A stretch of DNA of 64,000 bases from an uncultured Bacteroidales bacterium (GTDB lineage: Bacteria > Bacteroidota > Bacteroidia > Bacteroidales > Muribaculaceae), in contig CACYQB010000015.1 of NCBI GenBank assembly GCA_902776435.1, positions 1 through 64,000 on the forward strand, read 5' to 3'. The position numbers and the translations under genes are program-made. This document shows positions 53,173 to 60,237 of this stretch, in pieces. Every line of letters starts with the position of its first letter. Position 1 is the first letter of the stretch. The notes below the pieces were generated by a model. It was not told the DNA's origin. It was given only the letters and a program-made list of their open reading frames with translations, and searched no databases.

Positions 53173-54069
53173 ATGGCACGTAACCTCGTCAACCGCTATG
53201 TGTGGCTGGTGGATACCATCAACCGCTATGGGCGCATCTCGCTCAAGGACTTGAACAAAGCCTGGCTACGCAGTGAGATCAGCGAAGGCAAACCGCTGGC
53301 TCGCCGCACGTTCTTCCATTACCGTGATGGGGTGGAAGAGATGTTTGATATCAACATCCAGTGCGACAAGTCCACATTTGAGTATTATATCGATAACTCG
53401 GATGAGGAGAACAACGACCGCCTCAGGTCGTGGCTGGTGGACTCGGTGTCGATGAGCGGAACTTTGAGTAACGCCCGAGAGGTCAGCGGGCGTATCATGC
53501 TCGAGAATGTGCCGTCGGCGCGCGAGCACCTGCCCGTCATCATCGATGCCTTGAAGCAAGACCGCCGCATCCGTTTTTCCTATAAGAGTTATACGCGCTC
53601 GGCAACCACGACTGGCATAGTCCTGGAACCCTATTTTGTCAAGATTTTTAAGCAGTTGTGGTATGTCATCGGCCTTAACGTCAAGGACGGTCAGATCAAG
53701 ACTTATTCGCTTGACCGCATCTCCAGCCTCAACATCTTGCAGGAAACTTTTAAGATGCCGGAAAACATCAATCCTGCAGATTTTTTCAAGGACTGTTTCG
53801 GCATTATCACCAACAAGAACAATCCCAAGCGCATCGTCCTGCGTGTGGAGCCCACCCAGGCCAAATATTTCCGCGCCCTGCCGTTGCACCACTCCCAGCA
53901 GGAGGAAATACATGACGACTATTCCATTTTCTCCTACAAGATGCGTATCACTTACGACCTCAAGGAGGAACTTATGTCCCATGGTGCCAGTATCGAAGTC
54001 CTCGAGCCTAAGGAACTGAAAACCCTTATCCGCACAGAACTCGAACGGGCCCTCAAACACTATCAATAG
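53173..54069 (+). CDS. WYL-domain transcriptional regulator
   Basis: A 298-residue regulator. The N-terminal 80 residues include a helix-turn-helix region (DTINRYGRISLKDLNKAW, then ARRTFFHYRDGVEEMFDI) and the middle has the WYL ligand domain, with LEPYFVKIFKQLWYVIGLNV around residues 156-175 and RISSL following. The C-terminal part (from about 205) resembles the WYL extension region. WYL proteins respond to nucleotides, single-stranded DNA or small molecules. Next gene starts 4 bases after the stop, so it is in one operon with the two serine hydrolases and xerD. Confidence 0.88.
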   Translation: MARNLVNRYVWLVDTINRYGRISLKDLNKAWLRSEISEGKPLARRTFFHYRDGVEEMFDINIQCDKSTFEYYIDNSDEENNDRLRSWLVDSVSMSGTLSNAREVSGRIMLENVPSAREHLPVIIDALKQDRRIRFSYKSYTRSATTTGIVLEPYFVKIFKQLWYVIGLNVKDGQIKTYSLDRISSLNILQETFKMPENINPADFFKDCFGIITNKNNPKRIVLRVEPTQAKYFRALPLHHSQQEEIHDDYSIFSYKMRITYDLKEELMSHGASIEVLEPKELKTLIRTELERALKHYQ

Positions 54070-54073
54070 AATC

Positions 54074-55582
54074 ATGAAACGTCAAGTTCTTTTATTATTG
54101 GCTTTATTGCCGCTATTGATGGCGGCTCAGGTGGGTGACCTGCCCCGCAGCACACCCGCTGCCGAGGGCATCAGCACCCAGGCTGTCATCAACATGATGG
54201 ACTCCCTGATGGCACTGCCCGAGTGTGACATCCACCATGTAATGGTCGTGCGCCACGGCAAAGTGGTTGCCGAGATTCATCCTTCGCCTTTCCGTGCCGA
54301 AGACAGCCACACGCTCTACTCGGCGAGCAAGACCTTCAGTGCGCTGGCAGTGGGTATTGCCATCGACGAGAATCTGTTGCGGCTCAGCGACAGGGTGATG
54401 ACTTTCTTCCCTGACAAGCGCAGTGACCGAGTCAGCGACAACATGGCCGCCATGACGGTGCGCGACCTGCTGATGATGGCTTCAGGAATTAAACCTGACG
54501 GGACGATGCGCAACAATAGCACGGACTGGGTCAAGGACTGGCTTGCCAAATCCGTTGATAATGAGCCAGGCAGTCTGTTCCAGTATGACTCGATGTGTAC
54601 CTTCATGCTCAGTGCCATTGTGCAGCGCGTGACGGGATGTACGATGCTGGAGTATCTCGAGAAGAAACTGTTTGCTCCCATGCACATCACAGTGGCTGAC
54701 TGGGAATCCAGCCCTGACGGTATCAACACGGGCGGTTGGGGCCTGCGGGTACAGGCCGAGACGATGGCCAAATTGGGACTGTTGCTGCTCAACAAGGGCA
54801 ACTGGAACGGTGAGCAACTCGTCAGTGCAGACTATGTGACAGAGGCATGCTCGCGCCTCATCGACGGTGGAGCCAAGGAGACCATGCCGCCCACCGACGG
54901 CAACCAGGGCTACGGCTATCAGGTATGGCAGAGCAAGTGGCCGGGTTCGTTCCGTGCCGACGGTGCGATGGGCCAATATACCGTGGTCGTTCCTCAGGAG
55001 GACCTTGTAGTGGTCATCCTGGGCATGAAACTTTACGGCCACGCCGAATTGGCGTGCATCTGGAACCAACTGATGCCTGGCTTGAAAGATGCTCCACTGC
55101 CCCCCGAGAAAAAATTGCAGCAGCGCTTGGAAAAACGATGTGCGACGGCCATGTTGCAGTTGCCACACGGTAAGCGTGCGAGCAATCAGAGAAGAGCCAT
55201 TGTGGGCCAGTCGCTTCAGTTGGCTCATAACCGTTTTGGCTTGAAGCAAATCACGATCAATGACGGTAGTTTGCGTCTTGCCTACGATGATGGCTGTGAA
55301 GAGACATTGGCCATGGGACATCAGAATTGGCAATACAGCACGTTAAACGGCTATCCGTATTACTCAATCAGAGCCATTAACCGCATGCAGGGCTTCAAAC
55401 ACGGCTTTACGGCAGCGACCGCTTATGCCTGGACGTCAAAGGCTACGCTAGAGGTGCGTGTTCACTATGTGGATTGGATCAGTGGTTTGAAATTTGTGTT
55501 CGACTTGACGAAGCAGGAAGTCACCGTGAGTGACACCTATCCCAATTCCAAACCCGAAACCATTCATTACACGATACAATGA
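54074..55582 (+). CDS. Class C beta-lactamase-like serine hydrolase, paralog 1
   Basis: A 502-residue exported serine hydrolase of the beta-lactamase class C/AmpH fold. Signal peptide in residues 1-18 (MKRQVLLLLALLPLLMAA). Active site: S-A-S-K with nucleophile Ser83 and Lys86; the second motif position, Y-x-N in classic class C enzymes, reads Y-D-S at 171-173; the third box is D-G-A-M-G-Q at 297-301. A C-terminal extra domain of about 150 residues follows, beta-rich, with no family I recognise. Such proteins act as D,D-peptidases, esterases or beta-lactamases; which one cannot be told. Its stop overlaps the start of the next gene by 4 bases. Confidence 0.85.
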   Translation: MKRQVLLLLALLPLLMAAQVGDLPRSTPAAEGISTQAVINMMDSLMALPECDIHHVMVVRHGKVVAEIHPSPFRAEDSHTLYSASKTFSALAVGIAIDENLLRLSDRVMTFFPDKRSDRVSDNMAAMTVRDLLMMASGIKPDGTMRNNSTDWVKDWLAKSVDNEPGSLFQYDSMCTFMLSAIVQRVTGCTMLEYLEKKLFAPMHITVADWESSPDGINTGGWGLRVQAETMAKLGLLLLNKGNWNGEQLVSADYVTEACSRLIDGGAKETMPPTDGNQGYGYQVWQSKWPGSFRADGAMGQYTVVVPQEDLVVVILGMKLYGHAELACIWNQLMPGLKDAPLPPEKKLQQRLEKRCATAMLQLPHGKRASNQRRAIVGQSLQLAHNRFGLKQITINDGSLRLAYDDGCEETLAMGHQNWQYSTLNGYPYYSIRAINRMQGFKHGFTAATAYAWTSKATLEVRVHYVDWISGLKFVFDLTKQEVTVSDTYPNSKPETIHYTIQ

Positions 55583-57159
55583 AGCGGTGTTTGGCGCATA
55601 TATGCCTGCTCTTGATCGCCTGTCTGCCCATGATGGGTCAGGTGGGCGAATTGCCACGGTCCACGCCCGAGGCCGAGGGCGTTAATCCCGTCTTGATTTC
55701 CAACCTGTGTCATGTGCTGGATTCCAACCCCGAGGTCGAACTGCATCACCTGATGATTCTGCGACACGGCAAGGTCATCAGCGAGATGCATGCCGCTCCC
55801 TATCGGGCCACCGACAAGCATCTGCTCAACAGCGCCAGCAAGACGGTGACAGGTATGGCCGTGGGGCTGGCTGTGGAGGACAAACTGCTCTCGATTGACG
55901 ACAAGGTCTCCAAACACCTGCGTGACAAGATGCCAGCCGAACTGTCGCCCGCGCTGGATAGCCTAACCGTGCGCCACTTGCTCATGATGGCTGCGGGCCG
56001 CAAGGAGGACGTTTCTATCTTTATGGGCGAGGATGACTGGCTGACGCAGTGGTTTAAGGGCGATTTTGCGGCCGTGGGCAAGGAGTTCCACTATGACTCG
56101 ATGGTGACGCATGCCCTGGCGATGATCGTCTGCCGATTAACGGGAAAATCCCTGATGGAGTATGTGCAGGAGCGCATTTTTACCCCGCTTCACATCACCG
56201 ATGCCGACTGGGAATTGGCGCCAGATGGCGTGGAGATTGCCGGATGGGGACTCCGCTTGCAGACCGAGAGTGAGGCCAAGTTGGGCCAACTCATGCTGCA
56301 AGGCGGCGAGTGGGACGGCAAGCAACTGATCAGCATGCACTGGATTCAAGAGATGACCAAGCGCCAGATTCGCACCACCCCTCAACCTGAATTGTCCTTT
56401 GTCGAAAAAATCAAGAAATGGCTGCGTAAGGTGAAGGATTATATCATGTCCTGGTTCACTGGCTACAATAACTCTGCTTATTTTTCGGGTTATGGCTATC
56501 AGACAAAGTCGATTCTCAAGCCCTATGCCGAGGCATTTTTTGCCGCAGGCTATGGGGGGCAGTTGATTTATGTAGTGCCCAAGTGTGACCTTGTGGTTGT
56601 CATCAATGGCAGGGCGGCCGATTACGGCAATGAACTGAATGCGTTCTATGACCATCTCATCGTGCCCTTGTTGAGTGGTGATATTCCCGCTGCCCTCCCC
56701 GCGTGTGATGCCATAGCGATTGACTTGCCTCAGGGCGAGGCCTCCCATCCGTTGGAGCGGCGGCTGTTGGGACACCGCATTGTGCTTGGGGAAAATCCTA
56801 TGGGCATCAAAACGCTGGAGGTGAACCGTAAGGGCGATGACCGCGTTTTCACTATGGCCGATTTCAGGGGTGACCTGCGCGCTGTAGCCGCTTGTGGAGA
56901 GTGGCGCATGACCACTGATGATGTCCGTCCCATCTATATCATGGACAATCGGATTCAGTTCGTCGGCATGCATCGTCCGTTCACCAGTATTGCTGCCTAT
57001 GCTTGGCAGGGAGACACGCTTGCCATGCGCGTCGATTGGCTCGATGGTGGCGATAACCGTCGCCTGTGGATGACTCTCGATGGCGATGATGTTTCGGTCG
57101 CCATCAGCGATGGGTATGATCCCAAATTGACCGATACCATTCCTGGAAAATTGCAATGA
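55579..57159 (+). CDS. Class C beta-lactamase-like serine hydrolase, paralog 2
   Basis: A 526-residue paralog of the preceding gene. S-A-S-K with Ser85 and Lys88; Y-D-S at 172-174; third box A-A-G-Y-G-G-Q. The N-terminus contains L-I-A-C (Cys15), a possible lipobox, so it may be a lipoprotein while paralog 1 is not. There is an insert around residues 272-305 rich in Lys/Trp (FVEKIKKWLRKVKDYI) that paralog 1 lacks, perhaps a membrane-leaning loop. The C-terminal extra domain is shared. xerD follows 4 bases after the stop. Substrate unknown; wall peptide is a reasonable guess from the neighbouring NamZ-type gene. Confidence 0.85.
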   Translation: MKRCLAHICLLLIACLPMMGQVGELPRSTPEAEGVNPVLISNLCHVLDSNPEVELHHLMILRHGKVISEMHAAPYRATDKHLLNSASKTVTGMAVGLAVEDKLLSIDDKVSKHLRDKMPAELSPALDSLTVRHLLMMAAGRKEDVSIFMGEDDWLTQWFKGDFAAVGKEFHYDSMVTHALAMIVCRLTGKSLMEYVQERIFTPLHITDADWELAPDGVEIAGWGLRLQTESEAKLGQLMLQGGEWDGKQLISMHWIQEMTKRQIRTTPQPELSFVEKIKKWLRKVKDYIMSWFTGYNNSAYFSGYGYQTKSILKPYAEAFFAAGYGGQLIYVVPKCDLVVVINGRAADYGNELNAFYDHLIVPLLSGDIPAALPACDAIAIDLPQGEASHPLERRLLGHRIVLGENPMGIKTLEVNRKGDDRVFTMADFRGDLRAVAACGEWRMTTDDVRPIYIMDNRIQFVGMHRPFTSIAAYAWQGDTLAMRVDWLDGGDNRRLWMTLDGDDVSVAISDGYDPKLTDTIPGKLQ

Positions 57160-57163
57160 CCGC

Positions 57164-58078
57164 ATGCGAGACATTACTGACATAGCCGATGTAAAGAAGC
57201 GCTTCCTGGCTTACCTGACTCTTGAGAAAGGCATGAGTGCCAACACCGCTCAGGCTTATAGCGATGATGTGGACAAACTCATGCGTTATCTCAGCGGCAG
57301 TGGAGTAGGGGTGGAACATGCTTCGACCGATGATCTGGAGCGCTTTGTGTGTTCCTTACAGGACGTGGGCATACAGCCGCGTTCCCAGGCGCGCATCATC
57401 AGCGGCGTAAAAGGCTTCTATAAGTTCCTACGCTTGGAGGGATTTATGGACAAAGACCCGACAGAACTGTTGCCCTCTCCCAAAATCGGACGTCACTTGC
57501 CTGAGGTGCTCACCATCGCCGAGATTGATGCCATGATCGATTGCATCGACATGTCCAAGGCCGAGGGGCAGCGCAACCGCGCCATTATTGAGACTCTGTA
57601 TGGCTGTGGCCTGCGTGTAAGCGAGTTGGTGACGCTCAAACTCTCGCAGTTGTTTATCGAGGAAAAGTATGTCATTATCCAGGGCAAGGGCAATAAGCAA
57701 CGTGTGGTGCCTATCTCGACGGTCGCCATTGAGCAGATCAACCTTTACTTGGAGCAAACCCGTTCCCATCAAGTGGTCAAGAAAGGCAGCGAGGACATCT
57801 TGTTCCTGAACCGCCGTGGGGCCATGCTCACGCGTCAGATGATTTTCCACATCGTCAAGCAGTTGTGCGAACTGGCTGGAATCCGCAAGGTCATCAGCCC
57901 CCACACCCTGCGCCACAGTTTTGCCACCCATCTGCTCGAGGGCGGTGCCAATCTGCGTGCCATACAGCAGATGCTGGGCCATGAGAGTATTACCACTACC
58001 GAGATTTACGTCCACATCGACCGCACCCGCCTGCGCGACGAAATCCTCCGCTATCATCCCCGCAACAATAATCAGTAA
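57164..58078 (+). CDS. xerD: Site-specific tyrosine recombinase XerD
   Basis: A 304-residue tyrosine recombinase that resolves chromosome dimers at dif. N-terminal SAM-like core-binding domain (1-100), then the catalytic domain with all active-site residues: Arg151, Lys175, His247, Arg250, His273 and nucleophile Tyr282, each three positions beyond E. coli XerD numbering. Full length and closest in form to the housekeeping XerD rather than to a phage or transposon integrase. It is the last gene of a tight run with the WYL and serine-hydrolase genes. Confidence 0.93.
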   Translation: MRDITDIADVKKRFLAYLTLEKGMSANTAQAYSDDVDKLMRYLSGSGVGVEHASTDDLERFVCSLQDVGIQPRSQARIISGVKGFYKFLRLEGFMDKDPTELLPSPKIGRHLPEVLTIAEIDAMIDCIDMSKAEGQRNRAIIETLYGCGLRVSELVTLKLSQLFIEEKYVIIQGKGNKQRVVPISTVAIEQINLYLEQTRSHQVVKKGSEDILFLNRRGAMLTRQMIFHIVKQLCELAGIRKVISPHTLRHSFATHLLEGGANLRAIQQMLGHESITTTEIYVHIDRTRLRDEILRYHPRNNNQ

Positions 58079-58089
58079 GATTTTTTTAG

Positions 58090-58097
58090 TACATTTG
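58090..58097 (+). promoter_or_regulatory. -7 element for the CotH-like gene
   Basis: TACATTTG lies about 45 bases before the ATG at 58142. The -33 element is not clear. Confidence 0.5.
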
Positions 58098-58141
58098 CAG
58101 TGTGTTTTTTATTAAAACCGATAAGACCTGAAAGAGAGAAT

Positions 58142-59755
58142 ATGAAAAGATTGTTTTTGCTTGCTATGGTTGTCATGGCACTGGTAGTACCTGCTCGTGC
58201 CAATTCTTGGTGGGACAATTTTCAGCCCGACAATACTAACGTGTGGCTGACCTCTACCAACCTGCCTATCGTGTGGATTGATGTGGATGGTGAGATGATT
58301 GACCGCGATGAACGCATCACCGCGCGCATGAAGATCATTCACAACGGTGACGGACAGACTAACTATGCCGATACTATAGCCCATCCAGGGCAAAATATTG
58401 ATTACGAGGGATATGTGGCAATCCGTTATCGCGGCAGTTCCTCTTTTAATATCAGTGATAAGAAGCCCTATTCCTTCAGGCCTCTGGATAAGCCGCTGGA
58501 GGAGGGCGGAACCAAGAAGAAGGTCGATATCCTGGGCATGGGCAAGGACAACAACTGGGCCCTGCTCGCCCCCTATGCCGACAAGAGCATGATGAGGGAC
58601 TTGCTGGCCTTTGAGGTTTCGCGCCCGTGGATGGAATATACGCCCCAGGGCCGTTACTGCGAAGTCTTCTTGGATGACATTTATTATGGTGTGTATATCC
58701 TCACCGAGGTCGTCTCCAAGGGAAAACACCGCCTTGACCTGCCTGACCCGGGCGCTGAAGGCGATGAACTCACTGGCGGATATATCATGGAGGTGAACCG
58801 CATCGATGGCGAGGTGACCTACACCTCCCGTTATCACCCCGTGAGCAATACCGGGCAGCGTTATCCTGATGCGTACATCAGTTTCCAGTACAAGTCTCCT
58901 GACTATGAGGAATTGACTACGGACCAGGTGAACTATATCAATGGGCGCATTGACCAGATGGAGACTGCCTTGTGGAATTTCAGACCCACTGGCACCGCCA
59001 ATTATCAGGAGTATCTGGATATGGAGAATTTTGTAGATTACCAGATTGCCATGGAACTGGGACACAATGTGGATGGCTATCGCTTGAGCGGCAAGTTCTT
59101 TAAGCGTCGAGACAGCGAGGATGCGCGTTTCAAGATGGTCGTGTGGGACATGAACCTGGCCTACGGCAATTCTGACTATTATCAGGGATGGCGCACCGAC
59201 ACCTGGATGTACCGCAACAACAATACACTCTATAGCGAGGGCGACCCGCAGTTAATCCCCTTCTGGTGGTACAAACTGAATACCGACCCGAATTATACCT
59301 CTGCTCTCAAGAAACGATGGGCGCAATACCGTCGCAGCAACCTGCGTGAGGACCGCCTGATGGCGACGGTGGACTCGCTGGCCTCAGTGCTGACCTCCCG
59401 TGGCGCTGAACGCCGCAACAGTATGGCTTGGCCACGTTGGGGCGAGTATGTCTGGCCCAATTACTATATTGCCGACAACTATAAAGATGAGGTGGATTAC
59501 CTCAAGAACTGGCTCAGTGACCGCATCGCCTGGATGGATAGTCAGCTTGGCTTTGACCCCAATGCCCTCGAGCGTGGCGACGTGGATGGCGATGGACGTG
59601 TGACGATTGCCGATGTCACCGCCCTCATCGACCGTCTGCTGAGCGGCACTGCAACGGGCGGCGATGAAGATGTGGCCGACTGTGACCAGGATGGTAACGT
59701 AACCATCAGCGACGTGACCGCCCTGATCGACTACCTCTTGGGTGGTTCATGGTAA
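58142..59755 (+). CDS. CotH-kinase-like exported protein with dockerin-like tail
   Basis: A 537-residue exported protein. The ATG at 58142, with GAAAGAGAGAA just upstream, starts a signal peptide (MKRLFLLAMVVMALVVPARA); the frame from 58100 is rejected. The central 400 residues fit the CotH kinase family: LGMGKDNNWALLAPYADKSM, YYGVYILTEVV, DQIAMELGHNVDG-like sequence, and FKMVVWDMNLAYGN, which carries the metal-ligand Asp. Family members phosphorylate proteins such as spore coat; in Bacteroidota their targets are mostly unknown. The last 60 residues are two dockerin-like motifs (GDVDGDGRVTIADVTALID, then DCDQDGNVTISDVTALID). Own promoter; followed by a large palindrome. Confidence 0.88.
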   Translation: MKRLFLLAMVVMALVVPARANSWWDNFQPDNTNVWLTSTNLPIVWIDVDGEMIDRDERITARMKIIHNGDGQTNYADTIAHPGQNIDYEGYVAIRYRGSSSFNISDKKPYSFRPLDKPLEEGGTKKKVDILGMGKDNNWALLAPYADKSMMRDLLAFEVSRPWMEYTPQGRYCEVFLDDIYYGVYILTEVVSKGKHRLDLPDPGAEGDELTGGYIMEVNRIDGEVTYTSRYHPVSNTGQRYPDAYISFQYKSPDYEELTTDQVNYINGRIDQMETALWNFRPTGTANYQEYLDMENFVDYQIAMELGHNVDGYRLSGKFFKRRDSEDARFKMVVWDMNLAYGNSDYYQGWRTDTWMYRNNNTLYSEGDPQLIPFWWYKLNTDPNYTSALKKRWAQYRRSNLREDRLMATVDSLASVLTSRGAERRNSMAWPRWGEYVWPNYYIADNYKDEVDYLKNWLSDRIAWMDSQLGFDPNALERGDVDGDGRVTIADVTALIDRLLSGTATGGDEDVADCDQDGNVTISDVTALIDYLLGGSW

Positions 59756-59763
59756 TACCCGTT

Positions 59764-59899
59764 ATGCTCGCTAACGCTCGCAGTTTAGAGCTTAGTGTTT
59801 AAAGTTTAAAGGTGCATCCGCATTCCTGAAGCCAACAGGAATGCGGATGCCTCATTAAACATTTAACTTTAAACATTAAACTGTGAGCAACGCGAGCAT
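59764..59899. repeat. Large REP-like palindrome
   Basis: A nested palindrome of about 136 bases. Outer arms read ATGCTCGC...GCTCGCAG and CTGTGAGC...GCGAGCAT, then TTTAAAGTTTAAA against TTTAACTTTAAA, and an exact 15-base inner stem GCATCCGCATTCCTG (59814-59828) with CAGGAATGCGGATGC (59836-59850) around the loop AAGCCAA. It follows the CotH-like gene and probably ends its message. Confidence 0.75.
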
Positions 59900-59918
59900 C
59901 AAGCATCAACTTTTTTAC

Positions 59919-59926
59919 TATCTTTG
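59919..59926 (+). promoter_or_regulatory. -7 element immediately before a start codon
   Basis: TATCTTTG ends only five bases before the ATG at 59932. If used, transcription would start on or next to the start codon. Confidence 0.6.
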
Positions 59927-59931
59927 CGGTC

Positions 59932-60231
59932 ATGGAACACCCTAAGTTTATCATCACCAGTGGCGGCCACTTGCGCCTGGGCATGGTCACTTTGCACCGT
60001 GACCTGCTTTTGCCGCATGACCAGTGCCTGGGTGGCGGTTTTTATGAGTTTGACTATGCGGGCAACATTTTGGTGCTGTCAGGCAAGTCGTTTGATTATG
60101 GACCGCCCCGTTGGGGTAAGGTGGATGTGCTTCTAGTGCCTGAGGCTTACCGTGGCATTCCCATCGTTTATCGTGACCATTGGGGTGAAGAGTTGAACAT
60201 CACCAGCGTTTTCACCATCAAGTATTATTAG
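59932..60231 (+). CDS. Small conserved-looking protein of unknown function, possibly leaderless
   Basis: A 99-residue soluble protein I cannot name. It has no signal peptide or membrane segment. Pattern: a short beta start (MEHPKFIITSGGHLRLGMV), a Gly-rich turn (LGGGFYEFD), a hydrophobic strand (NILVLSGKSFDYG) and an end full of aromatic residues (VYRDHWGEELNITS). The start is five bases after a perfect -7 element. The next in-frame ATG (59983, residue 18) would cut away the first strands, so the upstream start is more likely. The large oxidoreductase gene begins 6 bases after its stop, so the two are probably co-transcribed. Confidence 0.75.
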   Translation: MEHPKFIITSGGHLRLGMVTLHRDLLLPHDQCLGGGFYEFDYAGNILVLSGKSFDYGPPRWGKVDVLLVPEAYRGIPIVYRDHWGEELNITSVFTIKYY

Positions 60232-60237
60232 ATTGTT

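Noticed and set aside
57164-58078. Integrase of a mobile island
   Set aside because: Full match in size and residues to housekeeping XerD, with no attachment-site repeats, tRNA or phage genes nearby.
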